Origin: an uncultured Clostridia bacterium
GTDB lineage: Bacteria > Bacillota > Clostridia > Oscillospirales > Acutalibacteraceae
DNA: 64,000 nucleotides
Direction: 5' to 3'
NCBI GenBank assembly: GCA_937876375.1
Contig: CALEHY010000027.1
Location: 124,001-188,000, forward strand
Below the pieces are notes generated by a model. That model did not search any database, was not told the origin of the DNA, and was given only the letters and a program-made list of their open reading frames with translations. Positions 23,360 through 31,056 of the stretch are shown piece by piece. Each line of letters begins with the position of its first letter. The first letter of the stretch is position 1. The position numbers and the translations under genes were made by a program.

Positions 23360-23383
23360 TCCAAAATTCCATAATTTATAGAT

Positions 23384-23440
23384 AAATTCTACTATGAGTG
23401 GAGTGACTTGTCCTCACACTTGTGGTAGAATTTTTTTGTA
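23384..23440 (+). terminator. Terminator after the deacetylase gene
   Basis: AAATTCTAC (23384-23392) pairs with GTAGAATTT (23425-23433), with an internal secondary hairpin and a T-run. Confidence 0.75.
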
Positions 23441-23452
23441 AGGAGTGATTAT

Positions 23453-24226
23453 ATGAAAAAGAGGATAAAGCAATTTACTAAAATAGCTCTTGCTGTACTT
23501 GGAGCGTGGGTGCTAGTTTTGTATACACTTCCTCTGTTCGGTAGAATACTTAATGCTGGCAATATTTTTGGTATTGCACTTGGTGTTGGGATAATAGCAA
23601 TTAGTATTTTGTTCGATAGAATAGTAAGTTTAGCTGTTGTTCTTTGGCGAAATAGAATAGGGAAAATAATTATATCTCTAATATGTATTATTGCTATAGG
23701 TTTTTTCTCTATATTTGGCATAACGTACAAATCTATAGTGGACTATGCTCAATATACAGCAAACGATGAACCAACAGTTATCGTCCTTGGCTGTAAGGTG
23801 GACGGTGACCGACCAAGTCTAATGCTAAAATGGAGATGCGATGTTGCATCAAAATATCTGCTTGATAATCCTAATGCTGTTGCAATCCTTTCTGGTGGTC
23901 AAGGACCTGATGAAAATATGTCCGAGGCAGAGTGTATGCTAGGCTTAATAACAGAGCAGGGTATATCATCTGATAGACTTTATATCGAGGACCAGTCGAC
24001 CTCAACAGAGGAAAATATAGCCAATAGTAAGAAGATAATTGAGGAAAACAATTTGTCTACAGATATAGCTATCGCAACCTCTGACTACCACGAAAAGCGT
24101 GCCTCGATTATTGCAAAGAAGAATGGTCTAAATGCATCGTCAATACCAGCCTATGGTGACAAATATTCTCGTACGACATTCTTCACTAGAGAGGTGTTTG
24201 GAGTATGGGTACAATATCTTAAATAA
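23453..24226 (+). CDS. YdcF/SanA-like DUF218 membrane protein
   Basis: The 257-residue product has three N-terminal hydrophobic segments (residues ~10-30, 38-58, 70-92) and a C-terminal DUF218 domain: PTVIVLGCKVDGDRPS, AVAILSGGQGPDENMSEA, DQSTSTEENIANS and IATSDYHEKRA. These match the YdcF/SanA/ElyC family, linked in other bacteria to envelope biogenesis and vancomycin or low-temperature sensitivity, with a SAM-binding-like Rossmann fold but no established reaction. It starts behind AAGGAGTG and is followed by its own terminator. Confidence 0.85.
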   Translation: MKKRIKQFTKIALAVLGAWVLVLYTLPLFGRILNAGNIFGIALGVGIIAISILFDRIVSLAVVLWRNRIGKIIISLICIIAIGFFSIFGITYKSIVDYAQYTANDEPTVIVLGCKVDGDRPSLMLKWRCDVASKYLLDNPNAVAILSGGQGPDENMSEAECMLGLITEQGISSDRLYIEDQSTSTEENIANSKKIIEENNLSTDIAIATSDYHEKRASIIAKKNGLNASSIPAYGDKYSRTTFFTREVFGVWVQYLK

Positions 24227-24232
24227 TGATTT

Positions 24233-24260
24233 TAGGGCGATATATGTCGCCCTATTTTTT
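24233..24260 (+). terminator. Terminator after the YdcF-like gene
   Basis: TAGGGCGA / TCGCCCTA 8-bp stem, 6-base loop, T-run. Confidence 0.85.
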
Positions 24261-24319
24261 CGTCAAAATTTGATTGTAACAAATTTGTAATTTTTTGTAA
24301 TTATTTTGCAAAAAGCTAT

Positions 24320-24347
24320 TGACTTTTATCATTTTATATGTATAATG
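24320..24347 (+). promoter_or_regulatory. lexA promoter
   Basis: TTGACT near 24320-24325 and TATAAT near 24342-24347 with a ~16-base spacer, directly upstream of the palindromic operator. Confidence 0.65.
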
Positions 24348-24355
24348 TAGGTAGT

Positions 24356-24370
24356 GGGACAAATTGTCCC
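24356..24370. promoter_or_regulatory. Putative LexA operator (non-canonical SOS box)
   Basis: GGGACAA-A-TTGTCCC is a 15-base inverted repeat at about +2 to +20 of the lexA promoter, extended by flanking T/A to 17 bases. It differs from the Bacillus-type CGAAC-N4-GTTCG box. Autoregulation by LexA is the likely use. Confidence 0.6.
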
Positions 24371-24401
24371 AGTTTAAGAAATCAGCCTAGGAGATTGCAA
24401 A

Positions 24402-25001
24402 ATGCCAGTAAATACCACACTTTTAGAGGATATTAAGTCTTTCGTAGAAAGCTATTATTTTGAATACAGCTATTCTCCAACTGTTCGTGAGATAGCAGAC
24501 GCTGTTGGCTGTGGTAAGTCAACTGTACAGAGATATTTGGAGCGTCTTCGTGACTATGGCGAAATCTCTTATGATGGCAGACGTGGTATCAAGACAGAGA
24601 TTACTGACAAGGTTGATAGCCATAGCGTTAATGTCGGATTGGTTGGCTCAATCTCTTGTGGACCTCTTACTTTTGCAGAGCAGAATATTACCGATTATTT
24701 TCGTTTGCCTGCTTCTCTTGTTGGTAGTGGTGAGTTCTTTATGCTAAAGGCTGATGGCGATTCTATGATTGATGCTGGTATCGATAGTGGTGATTTGGTT
24801 ATTATCAAAAAATCATCTTCTGCTAGAGTAGGCGAGATTGTTGTTGCTCTTAATGGTGAGGACACTACATTAAAGCGTCTTGGTAGAGATAACGAGGGCA
24901 GATATTATCTCCACCCAGAGAACGAGAGATATTCGGATATATATGTCGATGAGCTTGTTGTTCAAGGTATCGCAGTAAAGGTTATTAAGGATTTGGTGTA
25001 A
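24402..25001 (+). CDS. lexA: LexA SOS repressor
   Basis: The 199-residue product has the LexA winged-helix domain (YSPTVREIADAVGCGKSTVQ, RYLERLRDYG) and the S24 self-cleaving domain with catalytic Ser121 (DGDSMIDAGI) and Lys158 (DTTLKRLG). The predicted cleavage site is Cys86-Gly87 (SISCGPLTF) instead of the usual Ala-Gly. LexA represses DNA-damage genes until RecA filaments trigger self-cleavage. A palindrome (24356-24370) sits between its promoter and start. Two small genes follow without a terminator and should be SOS-controlled. Confidence 0.9.
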   Translation: MPVNTTLLEDIKSFVESYYFEYSYSPTVREIADAVGCGKSTVQRYLERLRDYGEISYDGRRGIKTEITDKVDSHSVNVGLVGSISCGPLTFAEQNITDYFRLPASLVGSGEFFMLKADGDSMIDAGIDSGDLVIIKKSSSARVGEIVVALNGEDTTLKRLGRDNEGRYYLHPENERYSDIYVDELVVQGIAVKVIKDLV

Positions 25002-25004
25002 AAT

Positions 25005-25163
25005 ATGGCTACTTTAATTATGGACGGAATGACTTTAACACAGCACGAAAATTATTATGTCAGCGTATCTAGAAATGGTAGAGCAATCGTTCGCTTCGCT
25101 TTTTCTAGAGAGCTTACTGGTCAAGAGCTTACAGAGCTTGCATTTTGGGTTAAGAACAGATAG
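25005..25163 (+). CDS. 52-residue hypothetical protein in the lexA operon
   Basis: ATG lies 4 bases after the lexA stop. The peptide (ATLIMDGMTLTQHENYY, VRFAFSRELTGQEL, ending FWVKNR) has no signal peptide and no recognised family. Reading-frame use looks coding and the spacing to both neighbours is tight, so it is most likely an SOS-induced small protein, analogous in position to YneA-type division inhibitors but without their membrane segment. Confidence 0.6.
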   Translation: MATLIMDGMTLTQHENYYVSVSRNGRAIVRFAFSRELTGQELTELAFWVKNR

Positions 25164-25172
25164 GAGATAGAT

Positions 25173-25349
25173 ATGAGATTTTTACTAGATAATGGCTTTT
25201 ATTTGAGCGATAGAAAGAACAATTATTCAACAGTAACAAATGATGAGGGTAAAGGCTTTGTCGTATCTTGTGACAGTCGTATGACAGAGGATGAAATAGT
25301 AAAGACAATGGCAGAGATTATCCCATTCATCACACCACGAATTGCATAA
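25173..25349 (+). CDS. 58-residue hypothetical protein in the lexA operon
   Basis: ATG follows TAGGAGAT, 10 bases after the preceding small gene. The product (MRFLLDNGFYLSDRKNNYST, SCDSRMTEDEIVKTMAEIIP) is soluble and not recognised. A terminator at 25355-25394 ends the unit, so lexA and the two small genes form one damage-responsive transcript. Function unknown. Confidence 0.6.
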   Translation: MRFLLDNGFYLSDRKNNYSTVTNDEGKGFVVSCDSRMTEDEIVKTMAEIIPFITPRIA

Positions 25350-25354
25350 AAACT

Positions 25355-25400
25355 ATACCACTCTTTATGTAGGACACCCTTCCTTGAGTGGTATTTTTAT
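25355..25400 (+). terminator. Terminator of the lexA operon
   Basis: ATACCACTC (25355-25363) / GAGTGGTAT (25386-25394) with a 22-base loop and T-run. Confidence 0.8.
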
Positions 25401-25459
25401 TTGACTTTTATATTTTAGGTGGTATAATCTATTCGGACTAAATATTAGGAGTGTTAACT

Positions 25460-26728
25460 ATGTTTAAGAAAAATAAGAATTTAGTACCAGTTGCTCTGTT
25501 GACTGGTTATCTTGGTGCTGGTAAGACCACATTGCTCAACAAGGTTTTGCAAAATCAAGAGGGCTACCGTGTTGCTGTTATCGTTAACGATATTGGTGAG
25601 GTTAATATTGATGCATCACTTATCCAAAAGGGTGGTGCTGTTACACAAAAGGATGAGAATCTTGTTCCTCTTTCAAATGGTTGTATCTGTTGTACACTAA
25701 AGGTTGATTTGATGAATCAAATCATCACCCTAGCAGAGAGCAAGAAGTTTGATTACATTCTTATTGAGGCATCTGGTATCTGTGAGCCAGGTCCTATTGC
25801 TGGTTCTATTTGTATGCTTGATGGCACAGATGACTCTTTCGACTTGCCAGCTGTTGCATACCTCGACAATATTACAACTGTTGTTGATGCAAAGCGTATG
25901 GCTGATGAGTTCGGCTCTGGTAAGGCTCTGTTGAATGATAATCTTGATGAAGAGGATATCGAGAATCTACTTATCCAGCAGATTGAGTATTGTACCACTA
26001 TTGTTCTTAACAAGGTTGACCTTGTTACCGATGAGGAAAAGGCACAGGTACTAGAGGTTATTAAGGCTCTACAGCCAGAGGCAAAGATTATCGAGACAAC
26101 CCATGGTGACGTGTCTGTGTCAGAGATTTTGTCTACTGGTAGATTTGATTATGAGCGTATTCTTGAGTCTGCTGGTTGGATTAAAGCTATGGAGCGTGAG
26201 GGTGAGAATACAGAGCATCAGCATGATGACCATCACGACCATCATGAGCACCATCATCACGACCACGACCATGAGCATCATCACGAGCATGGCGAGGATT
26301 GTGATTGTCACGAGTGCCATTGTCATCATCACCATCATCACGGTGAGTGTGAGGCAGAGGAGTATGGTATCTCAACATTTGTATATGAGAATTGCAAACC
26401 TTTCAGTCGTGATAAATTTGAGAATTTCGTATTTGCAAAATGGCCTCAAGAGGTTATTCGTGCAAAGGGATTGTTCTGGATTATCGAAGATCCAGAAACA
26501 GCATATATCTTTGAGCAGAGTGGCAAGCAGAAGACAGCTACTGATGATGGCAGATGGATTGCATGCTTCCCAGAGCGTGAAAGAGAGCAAATCCTTGCTA
26601 TGAATCCTGATATCGCTGCTGCTTGGAATCCAGTATATGGCGACAGAGTTAACAAGCTTGTTTTCATCGGTCGTGGTATGGACAAGAAGGGCATTATTGA
26701 GGCTCTTGACGCTTGTATCGCAGAATAA
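25460..26728 (+). CDS. COG0523 (CobW-type) GTPase, putative zinc metallochaperone
   Basis: The 422-residue product has the COG0523 GTPase domain: Walker A TGYLGAGKTTLLNK, the metal-binding CxCC motif NGCICCTLK, the Glu-rich IEASGICEPG and NKVD base recognition. Residues ~252-295 are a very histidine-rich linker with acidic residues (blocks such as HHDHHEHHHH), then a CobW C-terminal domain. Family members transfer zinc or other metals to client enzymes at the cost of GTP. The His-rich insert suggests metal storage or sensing. I start at the ATG at 25460 (AGGAGTG upstream) rather than an in-frame GTG that overlaps the ribosome site. No Zur-type operator was recognised. Confidence 0.85.
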   Translation: MFKKNKNLVPVALLTGYLGAGKTTLLNKVLQNQEGYRVAVIVNDIGEVNIDASLIQKGGAVTQKDENLVPLSNGCICCTLKVDLMNQIITLAESKKFDYILIEASGICEPGPIAGSICMLDGTDDSFDLPAVAYLDNITTVVDAKRMADEFGSGKALLNDNLDEEDIENLLIQQIEYCTTIVLNKVDLVTDEEKAQVLEVIKALQPEAKIIETTHGDVSVSEILSTGRFDYERILESAGWIKAMEREGENTEHQHDDHHDHHEHHHHDHDHEHHHEHGEDCDCHECHCHHHHHHGECEAEEYGISTFVYENCKPFSRDKFENFVFAKWPQEVIRAKGLFWIIEDPETAYIFEQSGKQKTATDDGRWIACFPEREREQILAMNPDIAAAWNPVYGDRVNKLVFIGRGMDKKGIIEALDACIAE

Positions 26729-26733
26729 TTTGT

Positions 26734-26760
26734 AAAAAGCACTCATTGAGTGCTTTTTTC
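26734..26760 (+). terminator. Terminator after the metallochaperone gene
   Basis: AAAAAGCACTC / GAGTGCTTTTT with ATT loop and T-run. Confidence 0.9.
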
Positions 26761-26785
26761 TTTCATATAATTACTAGGTGATTAT

Positions 26786-27055
26786 ATGTCTGATTTTGAT
26801 AAGAAAAAACACACTCTGTCTATGGAGAATAGGGAGAGTCTGTCTATTACTGGCGTTAGCGACGTTGAGTCATTTAATGAGGAAGAGGTTATGGCTGTCA
26901 CTGATTATGGCAATATTGTGATAAAGGGTAGTAGCCTTTCTGTAGAGGTCCTTGATTTGCAGACTGGCAATTTGTCTGTATCTGGTACTATCACAGCTCT
27001 AGTGTATTCAAACACAGTAGCTCAAAAGGGATTTTTTAAGAAGGTGTTTTCATAG
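26786..27055 (+). CDS. yabP: YabP-family sporulation protein
   Basis: The 89-residue product matches YabP: HTLSMENRESLSITGVSDVE, the NEEEVMAVTDYGNIVIKG core and LDLQTGNLSVSGTITALVYS. YabP is needed for spore cortex assembly around the forespore. The order yabP-yabQ-divIC is the standard one in sporulating Bacillota and supports the call. The stop overlaps the start of yabQ. Confidence 0.9.
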   Translation: MSDFDKKKHTLSMENRESLSITGVSDVESFNEEEVMAVTDYGNIVIKGSSLSVEVLDLQTGNLSVSGTITALVYSNTVAQKGFFKKVFS

Positions 27056-27405
27056 TACAGATTATTTTTGTATTTTACCTGCTTGGTATAGCCTTTGCTA
27101 TTTACTGCGAGATATTTAGGACTATTAGGCGATTTTTTTTGAACAAGATGGTTACATTTGTTTTAGATATAATTATGCTGAGCACTATTACAATCGTATT
27201 CTTTTGCTTTTTGGTTGGATATAATAACGGTGAGATTAGGGGATATATTATTTTGCTATCATCACTGGGATTTTTTACCTACTATTCGACCTTGCACAAG
27301 ATCATCTTGCCACTGTCTGACCGACTGTCATCTAGTGTTCATAGAACAATTCTGTCACGCAAAAAAACTTTCAAAAAAGTGTTGCAATCTACCGACGAGA
27401 TATAA
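27052..27405 (+). CDS. yabQ: YabQ-like spore cortex protein with apparent AUA start
   Basis: The frame downstream of yabP encodes a membrane protein typical of YabQ: a first helix VQIIFVFYLLGIAFAIYCEI then FRTIRRFF, further helices (VLDIIMLSTITIVFFCFLVG, YIILLSSLGFF) and a basic tail. No ATG, GTG or TTG exists before 27139 in this frame, and starting at that TTG would delete the first conserved helix. The ATA at 27052 overlaps the yabP stop (ATAG) and has AAGGTG at ideal spacing (27041-27046), so I infer an AUA start. A sequence error or mutated start is the alternative. Confidence 0.7.
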   Translation: MVQIIFVFYLLGIAFAIYCEIFRTIRRFFLNKMVTFVLDIIMLSTITIVFFCFLVGYNNGEIRGYIILLSSLGFFTYYSTLHKIILPLSDRLSSSVHRTILSRKKTFKKVLQSTDEI

Positions 27406-27437
27406 TATAATATATCTATTAAATAAGGAGATTTGCT

Positions 27438-27746
27438 ATGAAAGCCAAGGACGAAAAAAAGCACAGCCAAAAATCAGTAAAAACTATTATTATCATTGCG
27501 CTAGTTGCTATTCTTGCGCTAGTTTGTGCTGTAAAGACTATTGGCAATATTTCCGATATTAAGCGTCTTAAGGTTCAGACTTCTGCTGCAGAGCAACAGC
27601 TTAAGGAGCAGGAGAAAGAGAATGATTCGCTTAAGGCAGCCTTGAACTCAGAGGATAAGGATGAGTATATCGAGCAAAAGGCTAGAGAAAAAGGATATGG
27701 CAAGGATGGAGAGGTCGTGTATTACGACATTTCATCTAGTAAATAG
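27438..27746 (+). CDS. divIC: DivIC/FtsB-type septum formation protein
   Basis: The 102-residue product has a basic cytoplasmic start, one membrane helix (IIIIALVAILALVCAV) and an extracellular coiled coil (KVQTSAAEQQLKEQEKENDS, LKAAL) ending in DEYIEQKAREKGYGKDGE, the conserved FtsB/DivIC terminus. It works in the divisome with FtsL and DivIB. It follows yabQ behind AAGGAGA in the classic yabP-yabQ-divIC order. Confidence 0.9.
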   Translation: MKAKDEKKHSQKSVKTIIIIALVAILALVCAVKTIGNISDIKRLKVQTSAAEQQLKEQEKENDSLKAALNSEDKDEYIEQKAREKGYGKDGEVVYYDISSSK

Positions 27747-27753
27747 TATGGTT

Positions 27754-27779
27754 AAGGACAGCCAATGGCTGTCCTTTTT
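27754..27779 (+). terminator. Terminator after divIC
   Basis: AAGGACAGCC / GGCTGTCCTT, AAT loop, T-run. Confidence 0.9.
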
Positions 27780-27796
27780 GATGATAGGAGAATAAT

Positions 27797-28912
27797 ATGC
27801 AAATGCTTATGATGGCACCTTGTCTCTTGGGATTAGAGGGGCTTGTTGCTGACGAATTAAAGATGATGGATGCTCAGAATGTGTCTGCCGAAAATGGTAG
27901 AGTATTCTTTGAAGGTGATGAAACAATCCTTGCTAGAGCAAATATTTGGTCACGCTATAGTGAGAGAATATTGATCGTGCTAGACCGATTTACAGCTGTC
28001 ACATTTGAGGAGCTGTTTCAAGGGGTAAAGGCTCTGCCTTGGTCAGAGTTTATTGGCTCTGCTGACACATTTCCAGTAAAGGGCTTTTCTATTAATTCAG
28101 CTCTTCATTCAGTCCCAGATTGCCAAAAAATAATCAAGAAGGCTATCGTTGAGTCGCTAAAAGAGGATTACAATATCTCTTGGTTTGAGGAGACTGGTCC
28201 AGTTCACCAAGTCCAGTTTTCTATTATGAAGGACGAGGTTACTATTCTTCTTGATACCTCTGGTAAGGGATTGCACAAGCGTGGCTATCGTCCAGTAGGT
28301 AACGATGCACCTATCAGAGAAACGCTTGCTGCTGCAATGTGCAATTTGAGTAGACTTCGTCATTATCACACTATGTATGATCCTTGCTGTGGTAGTGGTA
28401 CAGTGCTTATTGAGGGAGCTATGCTTGCTAACAACATTGCCCCTGGTATTAATCGAAATTTTGACGTTGACCGTTGGGGATTTATCCCAGAGAGTGTATG
28501 GATGGCAGAGCGTGAGCGTTGCCATGATTTGATAAAGACTGACACTGATTTTGTAGCCTTTGGCTCTGATATCGACCCACATGCTATTGAGCTTACTATG
28601 AAGAATGCAAAGAATATCAAGGTCGACAAATTCATTAACGCCAAGGTCGCTGATATTAAGGATTTTAACCCAACTACCGAGCGTGGTACATTGATTACTA
28701 ATCCACCATATGGTGAGCGTATGCTCGATATCCGTGAGGCAGAAAGACTCTATCGCATTATGGGTGACAAGTTCGTTGCAAAGCGTGGCTGGAGCTATGG
28801 TATTATCTCTCCAGATGAGGAGTTTGAAAAGTGCTTTGGCAGAAAGGCTGACAAGAGAAGAAAGCTGTACAATGGTATGATTCGTTGCCAGTTTTATATG
28901 TATTTCAAGTAA
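27797..28912 (+). CDS. 23S rRNA guanine-N2-methyltransferase, RlmL/YpsC type
   Basis: The 371-residue product has an N-terminal ferredoxin-like/THUMP region (residues 1-160: LGLEGLVADELKMM, FSIMKDEVTILLDTSG) and a UPF0020 methyltransferase domain with LHKRGYRP, MYDPCCGSGTVLIEGAMLA (motif I) and the catalytic TNPPYGER. This is the RlmL N-terminal/YpsC family, which methylates a guanine N2 in 23S rRNA using SAM. It stands alone behind ATAGGAGAA. Confidence 0.9.
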   Translation: MQMLMMAPCLLGLEGLVADELKMMDAQNVSAENGRVFFEGDETILARANIWSRYSERILIVLDRFTAVTFEELFQGVKALPWSEFIGSADTFPVKGFSINSALHSVPDCQKIIKKAIVESLKEDYNISWFEETGPVHQVQFSIMKDEVTILLDTSGKGLHKRGYRPVGNDAPIRETLAAAMCNLSRLRHYHTMYDPCCGSGTVLIEGAMLANNIAPGINRNFDVDRWGFIPESVWMAERERCHDLIKTDTDFVAFGSDIDPHAIELTMKNAKNIKVDKFINAKVADIKDFNPTTERGTLITNPPYGERMLDIREAERLYRIMGDKFVAKRGWSYGIISPDEEFEKCFGRKADKRRKLYNGMIRCQFYMYFK

Positions 28913-28971
28913 AATATTGGCATATATTATTTATGTAGTATAAGTGTTATACTTTGTTAAAAAAGTGTTAA

Positions 28972-29004
28972 TCCTATTGACGAATAGGAAAAAAATGCTA
29001 AAAT
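28972..29004 (+). promoter_or_regulatory. groESL promoter with non-CIRCE inverted repeat
   Basis: TTGACG (28977-28982), 16-base spacer, TAAAAT (28999-29004). A perfect inverted repeat TCCTATT-GACG-AATAGGA (28972-28989) overlaps the -35. The usual CIRCE element (TTAGCACTC-N9-GAGTGCTAA) is not present. Confidence 0.55.
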
Positions 29005-29062
29005 ATGTATTATCGCTTGCAAAAAGCGTCTATGATTATATTATAATTTTGAGGTGAAATAT

Positions 29063-29335
29063 ATGACTATTAAACCACTTGCAGATAGAGTTCTGCTAAA
29101 GTCTGTTGAGGCAGAGGAGACAACTGCTTCTGGTCTAATTCTTGCTGCATCAGCACAGGAGAAGCCAGAGATTAGTGAGGTCGTTGCTGTTGGTCCTGGT
29201 ACAGAGGAGCATCCAATGACTGTTGCTGTTGGCGACAAGGTTATTATTAGCAAGTATTCTGGCACACAGGTAAAGGTTGATGGCACAGAGTACACAATTA
29301 GCGAGATTAAGGACATTCTCGCTGTAGTAGAATAA
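29063..29335 (+). CDS. groES: Co-chaperonin GroES
   Basis: The 90-residue product is a full GroES: TIKPLADRVLLKSVEAEETT, the mobile loop region ASGLILAASAQEKPE, EVVAVGPGT and VGDKVIISKYSGTQVKVDG. It caps the GroEL ring during folding of newly made proteins. I use the ATG at 29063, because GAGGTG at 29051-29056 is its ribosome site and the in-frame GTG at 29054 lies within it. groEL follows after 16 bases. Confidence 0.95.
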   Translation: MTIKPLADRVLLKSVEAEETTASGLILAASAQEKPEISEVVAVGPGTEEHPMTVAVGDKVIISKYSGTQVKVDGTEYTISEIKDILAVVE

Positions 29336-29351
29336 TTTGAGGTGATTACTT

Positions 29352-30989
29352 ATGGCAAAGGATATTATTTATGGCGAGCAGGCTCGTAAGGCTCTTCAGT
29401 CTGGTATCGACAAGCTTGCTGACACTGTTAAGATTACACTTGGCCCAAAGGGTAGAAATGTAGTTCTTGACAAGAAATATGGTTCACCACTTATCACTAA
29501 TGATGGTGTTACTATTGCAAAGGAGATTGAGCTAGAGGATGCATTCGAGAATATGGGTGCACAGCTAGTAAAAGAGGTCTCATCAAAGACAAATGACGAC
29601 GCTGGTGACGGTACTACAACAGCTACATTGCTTGCACAAGCTCTTGTTAGAGAGGGTATGAAGAATGTTGCTGCCGGTGCCAATCCAATGACTGTAAAGA
29701 ACGGTATTAAGGGTGCTGTTGATGCTGCTGTTGCATCTGTTAAGGATGGCTCTGTTCCAGTATCTAGCAATGACGATATCGCTCGTGTTGCTACTGTATC
29801 AGCTGCTGATGATTATGTTGGCTCTCTTATCGCGGAGGCTATGGATAAGGTATCTGCTGATGGTGTTATTACTATTGAGGAGTCAAAGACTGCAGAGACA
29901 ACCTGTGAGGTCGTAGAGGGTATGCAGTTCGATAGAGGATATATCTCTCCATATATGGTTACTGATACCGACAAGATGGAGGCAGTTATTGACGACGCTA
30001 TGCTACTTATTACAGATAAGAAGATTAGCACTGTTCAAGATATTCTTCCTCTACTAGAGTCCGTTCTTAAGGCTGGCAAAAAGCTTGTTATCGTAGCAGA
30101 GGACGTTGAGGGCGAGGCTCTTCAGACAATCCTTCTCAACAAGCTTCGTGGCACATTCACTTGCGTATGTGTTAAGGCTCCAGGCTTTGGTGACAGACGC
30201 AAGGATATGCTACAGGATATCGCTATTCTCACCGGTGGTCAGGTTATTACAACTGATATCGGTCTGGAACTAAAGGACACAACTATGGCTATGCTAGGCC
30301 AGGCTCGTCAGGTTAAGGTTACAAAGGAGAACACTATCATCGTTGATGGCGCTGGTAACGCTGATGATATCAAGGCTCGTGTAGCACAGATTAAGACTTC
30401 TATCGAGGCTTCAACCTCTGATTTTGACAGAGAAAAGCTACAAGAGCGTCTTGCAAAGATGGCTGGTGGTGTTGCCGTTGTTAAGGTTGGTGCTGCTACC
30501 GAAACAGAAATGAAGGAAAAGAAGCTTCGTATTGAGGACGCTCTTGCTGCAACAAAGGCTGCTGTAGAAGAGGGTATCGTTGCTGGTGGTGGCGTTGCTC
30601 TAATCAACGCTATTCCTGCTGTAGAGGCTCTTCTTGATACTGACGACGCTGATTACAAGACTGGTGTAAAAATCGTTCTTAAGGCTCTTGAGGAGCCAGT
30701 ACGCCAGATTGCTGCTAATGCTGGACTAGAGGGCTCTGTTATTGTCGATAAGATTAAGAACAGCGACAAGGGATTTGGTCTTAACTTTGCTACTAACGAG
30801 TATGTCAATATGATTGAGGCTGGTATCGTTGATCCAGCAAAGGTAACTCGTTCTGCTCTACAGAACGCTGCTTCTGTTGCTGCTATGGTGCTCACAACTG
30901 AGTCACTTGTAACTGATATCAAGGACCCTGCTGCTGATGCTGCACAGGCTGCTGCAATGGCTGCTGCTTCACAGGGTGGTATGTATTAA
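29352..30989 (+). CDS. groEL: Chaperonin GroEL
   Basis: The 545-residue product is a full-length GroEL: KDIIYGEQARKALQSGID, ITLGPKGRNVVLDKKYGSP, the ATP-binding NDDAGDGTTTATLLAQ, CVKAPGFGDRRKDML and the C-terminal Gly/Met tail SQGGMY. It forms the cytoplasmic folding chamber with GroES. The second gene of the groESL operon, it ends at a terminator shared with the convergent cdaA-cdaR operon. Confidence 0.97.
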   Translation: MAKDIIYGEQARKALQSGIDKLADTVKITLGPKGRNVVLDKKYGSPLITNDGVTIAKEIELEDAFENMGAQLVKEVSSKTNDDAGDGTTTATLLAQALVREGMKNVAAGANPMTVKNGIKGAVDAAVASVKDGSVPVSSNDDIARVATVSAADDYVGSLIAEAMDKVSADGVITIEESKTAETTCEVVEGMQFDRGYISPYMVTDTDKMEAVIDDAMLLITDKKISTVQDILPLLESVLKAGKKLVIVAEDVEGEALQTILLNKLRGTFTCVCVKAPGFGDRRKDMLQDIAILTGGQVITTDIGLELKDTTMAMLGQARQVKVTKENTIIVDGAGNADDIKARVAQIKTSIEASTSDFDREKLQERLAKMAGGVAVVKVGAATETEMKEKKLRIEDALAATKAAVEEGIVAGGGVALINAIPAVEALLDTDDADYKTGVKIVLKALEEPVRQIAANAGLEGSVIVDKIKNSDKGFGLNFATNEYVNMIEAGIVDPAKVTRSALQNAASVAAMVLTTESLVTDIKDPAADAAQAAAMAAASQGGMY

Positions 30990-31022
30990 TTTAATAGCGT
31001 AATAATAGTATTACAAAAAAAT

Positions 31023-31052
31023 AACGGGTACAGCTTCGATGCTGTACCCGTT
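31023..31052. terminator. Terminator between convergent groEL and cdaR
   Basis: Perfect 12-bp stem AACGGGTACAGC / GCTGTACCCGTT with a 6-base loop; A-rich left side and T-rich right side suit both strands. Confidence 0.85.
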
Positions 31053-31056
31053 TAAT

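Noticed and set aside
25451..25459. GTG start three codons before the metallochaperone ATG
   Set aside because: It overlaps the AGGAGTG ribosome site of the ATG at 25460.
26120..26341. Antisense frames over the histidine-rich linker of the metallochaperone
   Set aside because: They are Met/Val-rich products of complementing CAT/CAC codons, not real genes.
27139..27405. TTG start for yabQ
   Set aside because: It would remove the first conserved YabQ helix, and no ribosome site precedes it; AUA at 27052 fits better.
29054..29062. GTG start for groES three codons upstream
   Set aside because: It lies within GAGGTG, the ribosome site of the ATG at 29063, and the GroES family begins at that ATG.
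28913..29062. CIRCE element upstream of groES
   Set aside because: No TTAGCACTC-N9-GAGTGCTAA or near match was found.
30308..30607. Long antisense frames inside groEL, fucI, rnf and other strong genes
   Set aside because: They mirror the biased codon use of the true genes and lack ribosome sites and conserved motifs.
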